Source: Hymenobacter sp. DG01
GTDB lineage: Bacteria; Bacteroidota; Bacteroidia; Cytophagales; Hymenobacteraceae
Length of the DNA stretch: 64,000 nucleotides
Direction: 5' to 3'
Assembly (NCBI RefSeq): GCF_006352025.1
Contig: NZ_CP040936.1
Coordinates: 2,604,001-2,668,000, forward strand
In this document: piece after piece, positions 1 to 7,743 of the stretch
How the letters are laid out: each line of letters begins with the position of its first letter
How positions within the stretch are numbered: position 1 is the stretch's first letter
Notes under the pieces: model-generated
Told to the model about the DNA's origin: nothing
The model's database searches: none
The model's input: the letters and a program-made list of their open reading frames with translations, nothing else
Translations under genes and position numbers: made by a program

Positions 1-478
1 TTTTCAGGCTCACATCGGCCTTCATGGTCTTCAGTACGGCTTGGTCGAGGCCGGCATTTTTGAGGCGTTGGGCTTCCACCGCGTTTTCCACGGAACGCTC
101 AATGTCTCGTTGCAACGTCATGCCCAGGCCTTTGCGCGAGAATACCTGAAACCCGTCGGGGTTGGCTATATCCAGCTTGGGCACGTACAGCAGGGCGTCG
201 TACTTGGCTTTGTTGAACTCTGCTTTGGCGGCAGGCAGGTCTGCCGACACGCGCTTGAACGTAATATCATTCTGGGGGTCAGGCAGCTTATCCGTGAACA
301 GCCCTCCGGCGTCGGCCACGGCCACCACCTTGTCCTTATCCGACAGGGTAGCAATGAGCACGGGCACGGCAAAAATGGCGGCCGTGAGCAGCGGCCCCAG
401 CAACGACATAATCAGAAAGCTCTTTTTGCGCACCCGGGTCAGGTACTCGCGCTGCGCAATCAACCAGATTTTCGACAT
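1..478 (-). CDS. ABC-2 type transporter permease, NatB-like (partial, 3' end beyond left edge)
   Basis: About 159 N-terminal codons are present and the frame stays open to the left edge, so the gene is cut by the window. The protein begins MSKIWLIAQREYLTRV, a start typical of NatB/ABC-2 permeases, followed by a hydrophobic segment at about residues 21-43 and then a hydrophilic, probably extracytoplasmic stretch. It starts 41 bases after the stop of the ATPase gene on the same strand, so the two very likely form one exporter operon (ATPase first, permease second). The substrate is unknown; relatives are annotated as sodium or drug efflux systems. I infer an inner-membrane location. Confidence 0.85.
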   Translation of the reverse strand, partial: MSKIWLIAQREYLTRVRKKSFLIMSLLGPLLTAAIFAVPVLIATLSDKDKVVAVADAGGLFTDKLPDPQNDITFKRVSADLPAAKAEFNKAKYDALLYVPKLDIANPDGFQVFSRKGLGMTLQRDIERSVENAVEAQRLKNAGLDQAVLKTMKADVSLK

Positions 479-519
479 AGTAAAGGTCTTTTCAGATGCA
501 GAAGGAAAGGTAAGTTGCG

Positions 520-1476
520 CTAAGCCAGAGCGGTATCCGTTTCGGGCACGTAATCGGGCTGGGTTTCGCGCACCCGCCGAATAAAGATGTCGTTGATGCT
601 GGGCACCAGTTCCCGGAAGGCGTGTACCTCCACGCTGCCGGCCCCAATCAGGTAGCGCAGCAGGTCGTTGGGAGTGGTACCGCCGTGCAGGCGAATGATG
701 TCGTAGAAGTGGCCGTTTTCGCGCTCCTGGTGTTTGAGCACCTCAAAGTCGGGGTGCATCACCATCAGCCGGCCTTTGCCTTCCACTTCGTACGTCTGGG
801 CGCGGTAGGCGTCGCGAACCTCGCGCACGGAGCCATCGAGCACTTTGCGGCTGCGGTTGATGAGGGCAATATGGTCGCACATCTCCTCCACCGATTCCAT
901 GCGGTGAGTAGAAAAGATGATGCTGGTGCCCCGGTCGCGCATGGCCAGAATCTCATCCTTGAGCAGGTTGGCGTTGATGGGGTCAAAGCCCGAGAACGGC
1001 TCGTCGAGAATCACTAGCTCCGGCTCGTGCACCACTGTGGCAATAAACTGTACCTTCTGCTGCATGCCCTTGCTTAGGTCCTCGATGTTTTTCTCCGACC
1101 ATGACTTGATATCGAAGCGCTCCAGCCAGCCTTTGATTTTCTGCCGGGCTTCGTCCTTGCTCAAACCTTTCAGCTGGGCCAGGTACAGGAGCTGCTCCCC
1201 TACCTTCATTTTCTTGTAGAGGCCGCGCTCCTCGGGCAGGTAGCCAATGCGCCCAATATGGGAGGGGTTCAGCTTCTCGCCCCGGAACAGTACCTCGCCC
1301 GCATCGGCCCCGGTTATCTGGGTGATGATGCGGATCAGGGAAGTTTTACCGGCGCCATTAGGCCCTAACAGCCCAAAAATAGAGCCCTCCGGCACCGACA
1401 GGCTCACGCCGTCGAGGGCGGTATGAGCGGCGTACTGCTTGCGCACGTCGCGCACTTCGAGGATAGGTGGTTTCAC
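520..1476 (-). CDS. ABC transporter ATP-binding protein, NatA-like
   Basis: This is the ATPase subunit that powers the adjacent ABC-2 permease. With the GTG start chosen here (318 residues), the Walker A GPNGAGKT lies at about 38-45, the signature LSKGMQQ at about 134-140, Walker B LVILDEP at about 154-160, and the switch histidine is in STHR. The last ~90 residues resemble the DUF4162 C-terminal domain of NatA-type ATPases. An in-frame ATG at 1536 and a TTG at 1545 would add about 20 residues unlike the family N-terminus; the GTG places the beta-strand ILEVRDVRKQY close to the start, as usual. It is transcribed just before the permease gene. The substrate cannot be told from the sequence. 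Confidence 0.9.
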   Translation of the reverse strand: MKPPILEVRDVRKQYAAHTALDGVSLSVPEGSIFGLLGPNGAGKTSLIRIITQITGADAGEVLFRGEKLNPSHIGRIGYLPEERGLYKKMKVGEQLLYLAQLKGLSKDEARQKIKGWLERFDIKSWSEKNIEDLSKGMQQKVQFIATVVHEPELVILDEPFSGFDPINANLLKDEILAMRDRGTSIIFSTHRMESVEEMCDHIALINRSRKVLDGSVREVRDAYRAQTYEVEGKGRLMVMHPDFEVLKHQERENGHFYDIIRLHGGTTPNDLLRYLIGAGSVEVHAFRELVPSINDIFIRRVRETQPDYVPETDTALA

Positions 1477-1600
1477 AGCAGAAAGGCAAATTGGTTGTTG
1501 ATGTAATATTACAGGAACCCGATAAAGCAGAGGCATAAATTCCAACCAACCGGCAGATTACTGGCCTGAACTGTCAGAAACGTAGCCTGAACGGGCTGCC

Positions 1601-2248
1601 TCAGGCCTCTAACTCCCGTAGGGCCTCTTCCAGCCGGTCGAGGTGCTGGCCGTAGCGGCGCTGCTGCTTAGCCTTGCCCACAATAAACAGCGCCGTTATC
1701 ACAAGCGCAACCCCGAGGCAGCCCAAAACGAACACCGTAACGTTCCGGCCCCAATGCTCGGCTCCGGGACTCAGGTAAGCCAGCAGCTCTGCGTGTGTTT
1801 TGTACAGAAACATCCCGCATACCACTAGCAGCGCCCCGATGCCCATTACCCAGCTCGTCCGCAACACTTGCCGCAGCTTCTGGGAAGTCGTCTTCAACTG
1901 GTTATAGAGGTCGGCGTTGCTGTCTTCCATTTGCCGCACCAGCTGCAAACGCCGGTACACAGATGCCGCCAGTACCACCAGCAGCGCCGCCACCAGCCCC
2001 ACAGCCATGAGGCGCGACTCAGTAGTGAGAGTCTTCCGGCTCATGATGTTGAAGACGTTGAAAAGATTCAGCAACAGAATAGGAATGCTGAGCTTCATAT
2101 CCCGCTGCACATTTTGCTTCAGCTGGGCAATAGGACCGATGGTGCGTTGGGCTAACATAGTGCGTAGGATTTGTTCAGTGGTTTCGGGAGTGGGTGCCGG
2201 GCCGGATGGCTGCTGCTGCCAGCGGCGGCGAAAATCATCGAGTTCCAT
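1601..2248 (-). CDS. Membrane protein coupled to an ECF sigma factor (possible regulator)
   Basis: A 215-residue protein with no recognised domain. It has a soluble N-terminus of about 50 residues, two hydrophobic segments (about 52-66 and 80-98), a charged coiled-coil-like stretch (about 100-130), two more hydrophobic segments (about 133-150 and 168-190) and a charged C-terminal helix. Its ATG shares one base with the TGA of the upstream sigma factor gene (TGATG), so translation is probably coupled. Position and membrane topology fit an anti-sigma factor or sensor for that sigma factor, but no anti-sigma motif such as a zinc-binding HXXXC is visible. The function is therefore inferred from context only. 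Confidence 0.75.
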   Translation of the reverse strand: MELDDFRRRWQQQPSGPAPTPETTEQILRTMLAQRTIGPIAQLKQNVQRDMKLSIPILLLNLFNVFNIMSRKTLTTESRLMAVGLVAALLVVLAASVYRRLQLVRQMEDSNADLYNQLKTTSQKLRQVLRTSWVMGIGALLVVCGMFLYKTHAELLAYLSPGAEHWGRNVTVFVLGCLGVALVITALFIVGKAKQQRRYGQHLDRLEEALRELEA

Positions 2249-2754
2249 CAGGCGGGTTGGGTTAGCAGGTGGCGAAGCTTGTCTTGCACGCGGTGCATTT
2301 TCACACGCACGTTGTTTTGGGTGATGCCCAGGATGTCGGCCATGTCCTCATAGGTGCGCTCTTCCAGATACAGCAGCACGAAGGCTTTTTCCACATCCGA
2401 AAGCCGCTCAATGGCTTGGTATAACTGGCCTAAGTCCTCGGCATCGGGGCCAGCGTCAGGGGGCGCGGCAACATCGGGCAGGGCGGCCCCGAAGCGCTCC
2501 GGCGGGGGCTTGCGCGTCCGCAGCCGCAAATCAGAAATAGCCACGTTCAGGGCCACCTGATACAGCCAGGTGCTGAGCTTGGCCGAGGCCCGGGTCTGAT
2601 AGGCTGGCCACGCCCGCCACAGTTGCAGCACGATGTCCTGGTAGAGGTCCTGCTGGTCGTCGGCATCGGCGCAGTACATGCGCACCACCCGCCGCAGCAA
2701 GGGCTGGTACTGCTGAAGCAAGTGCAAGAAATCCGGCGTGAGAGCAGCAGGCAT
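2248..2754 (-). CDS. RNA polymerase ECF-type sigma factor
   Basis: The protein (168 residues) has the two-domain layout of ECF sigma factors. Region 2 spans about residues 8-75 and includes DQQDLYQDIVLQLWRAW and a WLYQVALN end. A Pro/Ala-rich linker follows at about 80-105. Region 4 at about 108-162 carries the helix-turn-helix YEDMADILGITQNNVRVKM. The length is normal for the family. It would direct RNA polymerase to a specific regulon; the target promoters are not visible here. Its stop overlaps the start of the membrane protein gene by one base, suggesting the downstream product controls it. Confidence 0.93.
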   Translation of the reverse strand: MPAALTPDFLHLLQQYQPLLRRVVRMYCADADDQQDLYQDIVLQLWRAWPAYQTRASAKLSTWLYQVALNVAISDLRLRTRKPPPERFGAALPDVAAPPDAGPDAEDLGQLYQAIERLSDVEKAFVLLYLEERTYEDMADILGITQNNVRVKMHRVQDKLRHLLTQPA

Positions 2755-3076
2755 ATGGTGGGGAAGTTTGCCGGATTTATCGTAGAACCCGGCCCCGCAT
2801 TACAGCCGTCTTCAACTTTTTTTCTTCCTACCCGAGCCCAACACCAAAAGCTTCCGACCAGCCACCCCCGCACCGCCCGAACAATACCCCTACCCCATCC
2901 ATCTGCCTAAACCCTTCCCGGCAAACGTCAGCAACATCAACCCGCCGGAGCCCAATAGGCTTTGCATAGCGGGCCGGGGTAGGAAGCCCAAACAAAAAAG
3001 CCTGCCTCCCCATCAAGTGGGAAAGCAGGCTCTGAGCAGGATCATCGGAATCCGGTGAATCCGTCTAAATCCGTGA
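2755..3076. other. Intergenic region between dnaJ and the sigma factor gene
   Basis: A stretch of 322 bases holds no convincing gene. The right part contains the dnaJ terminator (2994-3031). The left part must hold the promoter of the minus-strand sigma factor gene, but I see no clear TAnnTTTG element. Short open frames here have no start context and no recognisable product. Confidence 0.6.
2994..3031 (-). terminator. Rho-independent terminator after dnaJ
   Basis: On the minus strand a 7-base stem (AGCCTGC/GCAGGCT), with further inner pairing CCCA/TGGG, is followed directly by a run of six T. It lies about 45 bases past the dnaJ stop, the expected place for intrinsic termination. Confidence 0.85.
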
Positions 3077-4219
3077 TTATTGGAAGTACTCCTTCACTTT
3101 CTCGAAGAAGCCTTTCTCGTTTTTACCGGGGTTGGGCGTGAAGTTGCGGGCATCGCGCAGCTTTTCCAGCAGCTCACGCTCTTCGCTGGTCACGTTCTTC
3201 GGGGTCCAGACATTCAGATGAATCAGCTGGTCGCCGCGGCCGTACCCGTTGATGTCCTTGATGCCTTTGCCGCGCAGGCGCAGGATCTTGCCGGGCTGAG
3301 TGCCGGGGTCCACCTTGATTTTCACCTTGCCTTCAATGGTCGGCACCTCAATGCTGGCGCCCAGGGCCGCATCCACGAACGAGATATATTGCTCGAACAT
3401 GATGTTGTTGCCGTCGCGCTTGAGCACTTCGTGTGGCTCCTCCTCAATCTGAATTAGCAGGTCGCCGGGTACCCCGCCGCGCTCCGGGAAGTTGCCTTTG
3501 CCGTTCATGCTCAGCTGCATGCCCTCGGCCACGCCCGCCGGAATGTTGATCGGAATAACCTCTTCGTGCAACTGGCGGCCGTCGCCGTGGCATACGTCGC
3601 ACTTGCTGGTTACCACTTTGCCCTCGCCTTCGCAGGTAGGGCAGGTAGAGGCGCTAACCATCTGACCCAGCATGGTTTGCACCACGCGCTTCACCTGGCC
3701 CTGGCCGTTGCAGGTGCCGCAGGTTTTGAGGTCGGTGCCGTTTTTGGCGCCGGTGCCCGAGCAAGTGTTACACGCCACGTAGCGCTTCACCTTGATCTTT
3801 TTCTCGACGCCGTTGGCTACTTCTTCCAGGTCAAGTTTCAGCTTGATGCGCAGGTTGGAACCCTTGCGCACGCGCCGCCCGCCCTGCTGGCCGCGGCCAC
3901 CCCCTCCGAAGAAGCCTTCGAAACCGCCGCCGCCGAAAATGTCGCCAAACTGGGAGAAGATGTCCTCCATGTTCGGGCCGCCGCCATTACCGCCGCCGGC
4001 CTGGTGGCCGAAACGGTCGTAGCGGGCGCGCTTCTGTTCGTCGCTGAGGACCTCGTAGGCCTCGGCGGCTTCCTTAAACTTGTCCTCGGCGGTTGGGTCG
4101 TCGGGGTTTTTATCGGGGTGATATTTGATGGCCACCTTACGGTAGGCCTTCTTTATCTCGTCGCCCGAAGCGTTTTTGGCTACGCCCAACACCTCGTAAT
4201 AATCTCGCTTCGTTGCCAT
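3077..4219 (-). CDS. dnaJ: Chaperone protein DnaJ (Hsp40)
   Basis: DnaJ is the J-domain co-chaperone that stimulates DnaK ATPase and delivers unfolded clients. The full type I layout is present in 380 residues: the J domain (1-70) with HPD at 34-36, a Gly/Phe-rich linker (about 75-115), a zinc-finger region with four CXXCXGXG-type repeats ([32 protein letters not shown]), and the C-terminal substrate-binding domains. Length is normal. It follows grpE on the same strand after a 132-base spacer that contains a 34-bp perfect inverted repeat. A clear terminator follows the gene. DnaK itself is not in the window. Confidence 0.98.
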   Translation of the reverse strand: MATKRDYYEVLGVAKNASGDEIKKAYRKVAIKYHPDKNPDDPTAEDKFKEAAEAYEVLSDEQKRARYDRFGHQAGGGNGGGPNMEDIFSQFGDIFGGGGFEGFFGGGGRGQQGGRRVRKGSNLRIKLKLDLEEVANGVEKKIKVKRYVACNTCSGTGAKNGTDLKTCGTCNGQGQVKRVVQTMLGQMVSASTCPTCEGEGKVVTSKCDVCHGDGRQLHEEVIPINIPAGVAEGMQLSMNGKGNFPERGGVPGDLLIQIEEEPHEVLKRDGNNIMFEQYISFVDAALGASIEVPTIEGKVKIKVDPGTQPGKILRLRGKGIKDINGYGRGDQLIHLNVWTPKNVTSEERELLEKLRDARNFTPNPGKNEKGFFEKVKEYFQ

Positions 4220-4239
4220 GATCTTACTGTACTTGGCTT

Positions 4240-4339
4240 GTCATGCAGAGGCGCAGCCGAAGCATCTCGCGTGCTGACATTATAGGGTTACTGCTTTAAC
4301 GATGCCACGCGAGATGCTTCGGCTGCGCCTCTGCATGAC
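4240..4339. repeat. Long perfect inverted repeat in the grpE-dnaJ spacer
   Basis: Two 34-base arms (4240-4273 and 4306-4339) are perfect reverse complements around a 32-base loop. The element fills most of the spacer between grpE and dnaJ. No T-run follows on the minus strand, so it is not a standard terminator. It resembles mobile palindromic intergenic repeats, but its family cannot be named from this window. Confidence 0.95.
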
Positions 4340-4351
4340 GTTCTGATTTTT

Positions 4352-4984
4352 CTACTGGCCCAGTACCACCTTGGCGTGGCGGATTACCTTGTCGCCGAGG
4401 TAGTAGCCTTTCTCTACCTCATCCACAATCTTGCCTTTCAGATCTTCCGACGGGGCCGGAATCTGGGTGATGGCCTCGTGCAGATCAGGGTCGAAAGCGC
4501 CGCCCTTTGCTTCCATGGAGGCAAGGCCCTTCTGGTTCAGGGTTTTCTGGAGCTTGTTGTAAATGATGTCAATGCTTTCACGCACGGTGCCAGCATCTTC
4601 CGTGTCCTTGGTGTGGTGGCGGGCCCGATCGAAATCGTCCAGCACGGGCAGCAAGGCCACCATCAGCTCCTGGTTGGCGGTCTTGAACAGGTCGGCGCGC
4701 TCCTTGGTGGTGCGACGCTTGTAGTTTTCAAACTCGGCGGCCAGGCGCAGGTATTTATCCTTCAGATCGGCCAATTCGGCATCAGCTTTGAAGCCCTGTT
4801 CCGGGGTAGCCTCCGCGCCCTCTACTTCCCCAATTTCGGGGGCATTGGGCTCTTCGGGCAGCTCGCCGGCAGCGTGGTTACCTGAGGCGCTGGTCTGGTC
4901 GAATTGCGTTTCGTCGGGTTGTGGAGTTTTATCGTCAGCCATTTTCGCTTGAAATCGTCGGAATGGGTTGAATCGGGAAGACAT
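4352..4984 (-). CDS. grpE: Nucleotide exchange factor GrpE
   Basis: GrpE releases ADP from DnaK during the chaperone cycle and acts with DnaJ, encoded next. The protein (210 residues from the first ATG; a second ATG at 4942 starting MADDKTPQ is equally plausible and gives 196) has an acidic disordered N-terminus, a long helix from about residue 70 (LKDKYLRLAAEFENYKRRT) that forms the dimer coiled coil, and the C-terminal beta domain ending in the family hallmark KVIRHAKVVLG. Length is normal. The grpE-dnaJ order is common in Bacteroidota. Confidence 0.97.
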   Translation of the reverse strand: MSSRFNPFRRFQAKMADDKTPQPDETQFDQTSASGNHAAGELPEEPNAPEIGEVEGAEATPEQGFKADAELADLKDKYLRLAAEFENYKRRTTKERADLFKTANQELMVALLPVLDDFDRARHHTKDTEDAGTVRESIDIIYNKLQKTLNQKGLASMEAKGGAFDPDLHEAITQIPAPSEDLKGKIVDEVEKGYYLGDKVIRHAKVVLGQ

Positions 4985-5149
4985 AGAGGCTACGCTGGGC
5001 GCAAGGAACTTGCCAAAGCTTGATTAGCTGTCATTGTGGCACAGAAACCTCCGGCGGCCCGCAGTTAGTTCAGCCGGAGTGTCGTATTCCGGGTAGCTCG
5101 ACGGTAGCCCGAAGTTTGCAAAGTGACAAGGGGTAGCAGATTCTGCCTC

Positions 5150-6148
5150 TTACTCCTGCGCGTGCAGGGCCTGCCAGATCATATCCTTCAGGGGCTGGAT
5201 GTTCTTGTTGGTCAGGCTGGAAATGAAAATGGTGGGCAGGTCGGTGGGCAGCGTTTCCCGGATTTCTCCCTCCAATTCCTCGTCCAGCATATCCGACTTG
5301 GTAATGGCCAGCAGGCGCTTCTTGTCCAGCAGTTCGGGGTTGAATTGTTCCAACTCGCTGAGCAACACCTGGTATTCGGCGTTGATGTCGGGCGAGTCGC
5401 AGCTGATCATGAACAGCAGAATGGAGTTGCGCTCTACGTGGCGCAGGAAGCGGTGGCCCAGGCCCCTACCCTCGGCAGCGCCCTCAATAATGCCTGGAAT
5501 GTCGGCCATCACAAACGACTTATAGTCGCGGTAGGCTACTACCCCCAGGTTGGGCGTGAGGGTCGTGAAGGCGTAGTCGGCAATCTTGGGTTTAGCGGCC
5601 GACACCACCGACAGCAGCGTGCTTTTGCCGGCATTCGGGAAGCCCACCAGCCCTACATCGGCCAGCAGCTTGAGCTCCAGAATCACCCACTCATCAATGC
5701 CGGGCTCGCCGGGCTGGGCGTAGCTGGGCGCCTGGTTGGTAGCCGACTTAAAGTGGTCGTTGCCAAGGCCGCCGCGGCCGCCGGGCGTGAGAATGAGGCG
5801 CTGGCCGTGCTCCGTGATTTCCAGCTTTTTCTCGCCGGTTTCCGCGTCGCGGGCAATAGTACCGAGGGGCACCTGCACGATAATATCTTCGCCCTGGGCA
5901 CCGGTGCGCAGGTTTTCGCCGCCGCTTTCGCCGGGCTTAGCAATCAGGTGCTTCTGGTACTGCAGGTGCAGCAGGGTCCAGAGTTGGGAGTTGCCCTCCA
6001 GAATAATATGACCACCCCGGCCACCGTCGCCGCCATCGGGGCCGCCGTTGGGCAGGCCCTTGGCCCGGAAGAAGTGGTGCGAGCCTGCCCCGCCCCGGCC
6101 CGAGCGGCAGTTGATCTTGACGTAGTCGATGAAGTTATTAGAAGCCAC
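5150..6148 (-). CDS. obgE: GTPase Obg (ribosome assembly, CgtA/ObgE)
   Basis: Obg is an essential GTPase that binds the large ribosomal subunit precursor and links ribosome assembly to stress signalling. The glycine-rich N-terminal OBG fold ([25 protein letters not shown]) covers about residues 1-158. The G domain follows with G1 [10 protein letters not shown]3 DIPG, G4 TKSD and a G5 ISS. No C-terminal OCT domain is present, as is usual outside Firmicutes. I chose the GTG at 6148 ([11 protein letters not shown]), which matches the family start. An upstream TTG at 6190 would translate AT-rich spacer ([11 protein letters not shown]) and is unlikely. Confidence 0.95.
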   Translation of the reverse strand: MASNNFIDYVKINCRSGRGGAGSHHFFRAKGLPNGGPDGGDGGRGGHIILEGNSQLWTLLHLQYQKHLIAKPGESGGENLRTGAQGEDIIVQVPLGTIARDAETGEKKLEITEHGQRLILTPGGRGGLGNDHFKSATNQAPSYAQPGEPGIDEWVILELKLLADVGLVGFPNAGKSTLLSVVSAAKPKIADYAFTTLTPNLGVVAYRDYKSFVMADIPGIIEGAAEGRGLGHRFLRHVERNSILLFMISCDSPDINAEYQVLLSELEQFNPELLDKKRLLAITKSDMLDEELEGEIRETLPTDLPTIFISSLTNKNIQPLKDMIWQALHAQE

Positions 6149-6234
6149 TGGCGTAGAATTAGGTATTAAGAATGAGGAATTAAGAATCAAGACATTCCTA
6201 AGTCCGCCTTCTTAATCAAATGGTCTGAAAACAA

Positions 6235-6319
6235 CTGTCATCCTAAGCGCAGCGAAGGACCCCTACCTAACTCGTTGGAGGAAAGCAGTAGAGGTCCTTC
6301 GCTGCGCTCAGGATGACAG
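6235..6319. repeat. Inverted repeat between obg and adk
   Basis: Two 27-base arms (6235-6261 and 6293-6319) are reverse complements with one mismatch, around a 31-base loop. On the minus strand it lies just after the adk stop and is followed by TTGTTTTC, so it could act as a weak terminator for adk. Its sequence differs from the repeat at 4240 but the architecture is the same. Confidence 0.9.
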
Positions 6320-6357
6320 AGGGGTCTGCCGCTACGAAAGCCGTAGCAGCGGCAAAG

Positions 6358-6981
6358 TTACGCTTTTACTTCGTCGGTTGCCTGGCGGCTGCCTTCGGTA
6401 GTGGCGGGCTGGTGCTCATCGAGGATGGCGCAGATCTGGCCGAAGATGTCTTCGATGGCGCCAATGCCGTTCAGGGAGTGGAATTTCTGCTGCCCGGCGT
6501 AGTAGCCGGCTACCTGGGCGGTTTCGGTATTGTACACCGTTACGCGCTTGCGGATTTTTTCTTCGTTCTGGTCGTCGGGGCGGCCCGAGGTTTTGCCACG
6601 CTCCAGCAGGCGCTTCACCAGCTCTTCCTCATCTACTTCCAGCGCTACCATGCACGAAACGCCGGTATCGTGCTGGGCCAGCAGCTGGTCGAGGCTTTCG
6701 GCCTGGGGTACGGTGCGGGGGAAACCGTCGAAGATAAAGCCGGCGGCTTGCTTGTTGGCTTTCAGAGCGCTGTCAATCATGCCGATTACTACCTCGTCGG
6801 GAACGAGCAGGCCTTCGTCCATGAGCTTTTTGGCCCGCAGGCCCAGCTCGGTGCCCTGAGTAATCTGGGCGCGGAGCAGGTCGCCGGTGGAGAGGTGAAC
6901 CAGGTTATAGCGGGCAATCAGCTTCTGGCTTTGCGTTCCTTTGCCGGCGCCGGGGGGGCCGAAGAGCACGAGATTCAGCAT
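6358..6981 (-). CDS. adk: Adenylate kinase
   Basis: The enzyme interconverts ATP + AMP and 2 ADP in the cytosol. The P-loop GPPGAGKGTQ lies at about residues 8-17, followed by the AMP-binding segment (LSTGDLLRAQI), FDGFPRT at about 84-90, and a short LID region with GRPDD rather than a zinc-binding four-cysteine LID. Length (207 residues) is slightly shorter than typical (214) because of the short LID, with a hydrophilic C-terminal tail (about 190-207) beyond the fold. It is downstream of hpt on the same strand; a purine-salvage/nucleotide grouping is plausible but the 121-base gap leaves co-transcription open. Confidence 0.97.
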   Translation of the reverse strand: MLNLVLFGPPGAGKGTQSQKLIARYNLVHLSTGDLLRAQITQGTELGLRAKKLMDEGLLVPDEVVIGMIDSALKANKQAAGFIFDGFPRTVPQAESLDQLLAQHDTGVSCMVALEVDEEELVKRLLERGKTSGRPDDQNEEKIRKRVTVYNTETAQVAGYYAGQQKFHSLNGIGAIEDIFGQICAILDEHQPATTEGSRQATDEVKA

Positions 6982-7102
6982 GAGTAGCGGGGAGTTACGC
7001 GGGGAAGAAGAAAATACAGGGGTTTAGGCAATATAAGCAACGGAAGGGAAAGCCTTTACGGACGCCAGCGAATTTTAGCTGACCCGGCGGGCAGTATTCC
7101 TC

Positions 7103-7642
7103 CTACACGGCTTTGTACACATCGGGGTAATTGCGGCCCAGGCCATCGTAGTCGAGGCCATAACCCACAATAAAATCATTGGGGATGCTCAGGCCCACGT
7201 AGCGGATAGACAGCTCATGCTGCAGGCACTCGGGCTTGAGGAAGAGGGTAGCCACTTCCAGGGAAGCCGGCTGCTTTTCGGCCAGCGTATCCAGCAGCAT
7301 CCGCATGGTGTGGCCAGTGTCCACAATATCCTCCAGAATAATGACCGGGCGGCCCTGCAGGTCTTCCGTGAGGCCCAGCAACTCTTTCACTTCGCCGGTG
7401 CTGCTGGTGCCCTGGTAAGAGGCTACTTTGATAAAGCTCACTTCGCAGTCGAGCGTGATGTGCTTCAGCAAATCAGCGACGAACATAAATGAGCCGTTTA
7501 GAACTGCCACGAACAGGGGCGTCTGGCCGGCGTAGTCCTGGTTGAGGCGGGCGGCTACGGCCTGCACCGCTTCGGCGAGCTGGGTGGCCGACAGGTAGGG
7601 CTCGAACTGCTTGTTGTGCAGCGAAATATGGTCCGGGGTCAT
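7103..7642 (-). CDS. hpt: Hypoxanthine phosphoribosyltransferase
   Basis: This enzyme salvages hypoxanthine (and often guanine) with PRPP to give IMP/GMP. The PRPP-binding motif VIILEDIVDTGHTM is intact at about residues 97-110, and the N-terminal LNGSFMFVADLLKH and C-terminal IVGYGLDYDGLGRN segments are family hallmarks. Length (179) is normal. A TAccTTTG promoter element lies 35 bases before the start, right next to the terminator of the upstream pyrophosphatase gene, so hpt probably has its own transcript. Confidence 0.96.
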   Translation of the reverse strand: MTPDHISLHNKQFEPYLSATQLAEAVQAVAARLNQDYAGQTPLFVAVLNGSFMFVADLLKHITLDCEVSFIKVASYQGTSSTGEVKELLGLTEDLQGRPVIILEDIVDTGHTMRMLLDTLAEKQPASLEVATLFLKPECLQHELSIRYVGLSIPNDFIVGYGLDYDGLGRNYPDVYKAV

Positions 7643-7676
7643 CCGTTTGGGGTTGGGCCGTAGGTGAGCGGGCGGG

Positions 7677-7684
7677 CAAAGGTA
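7677..7684 (-). promoter_or_regulatory. Predicted promoter -7 element for hpt
   Basis: On the minus strand TAccTTTG matches the Bacteroidota consensus TAnnTTTG and is 35 bases before the hpt ATG. No convincing -33 TTG element is visible at the usual distance. Confidence 0.5.
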
Positions 7685-7688
7685 GTAG

Positions 7689-7721
7689 AAAAAAGCCGCC
7701 TTCCCGGTGAAGGAAGGCGGC
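7689..7721 (-). terminator. Rho-independent terminator after hppA
   Basis: On the minus strand a GC-rich 10-base stem (GCCGCCTTCC/GGAAGGCGGC) is followed by TTTTTTC. It ends the hppA transcript and lies directly upstream of the hpt promoter element. Confidence 0.85.
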
Positions 7722-7743
7722 CTGGGTAGTTGAGCTTATGGCG

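Noticed and set aside
3566..4285. Open frame of 239 codons on the plus strand across dnaJ
   Set aside because: It is the antisense of the Cys/Gly-rich DnaJ repeats and yields an Ala/His-rich product with no family.
4240..4339. Inverted repeat as a rho-independent terminator of grpE
   Set aside because: The arms are far longer than usual, the loop is 32 bases, and no T-run follows on the minus strand.
5123..6169. Open frame of 348 codons on the plus strand across obg
   Set aside because: Obg is unambiguous on the minus strand with all G motifs; the plus-strand frame has no domain.
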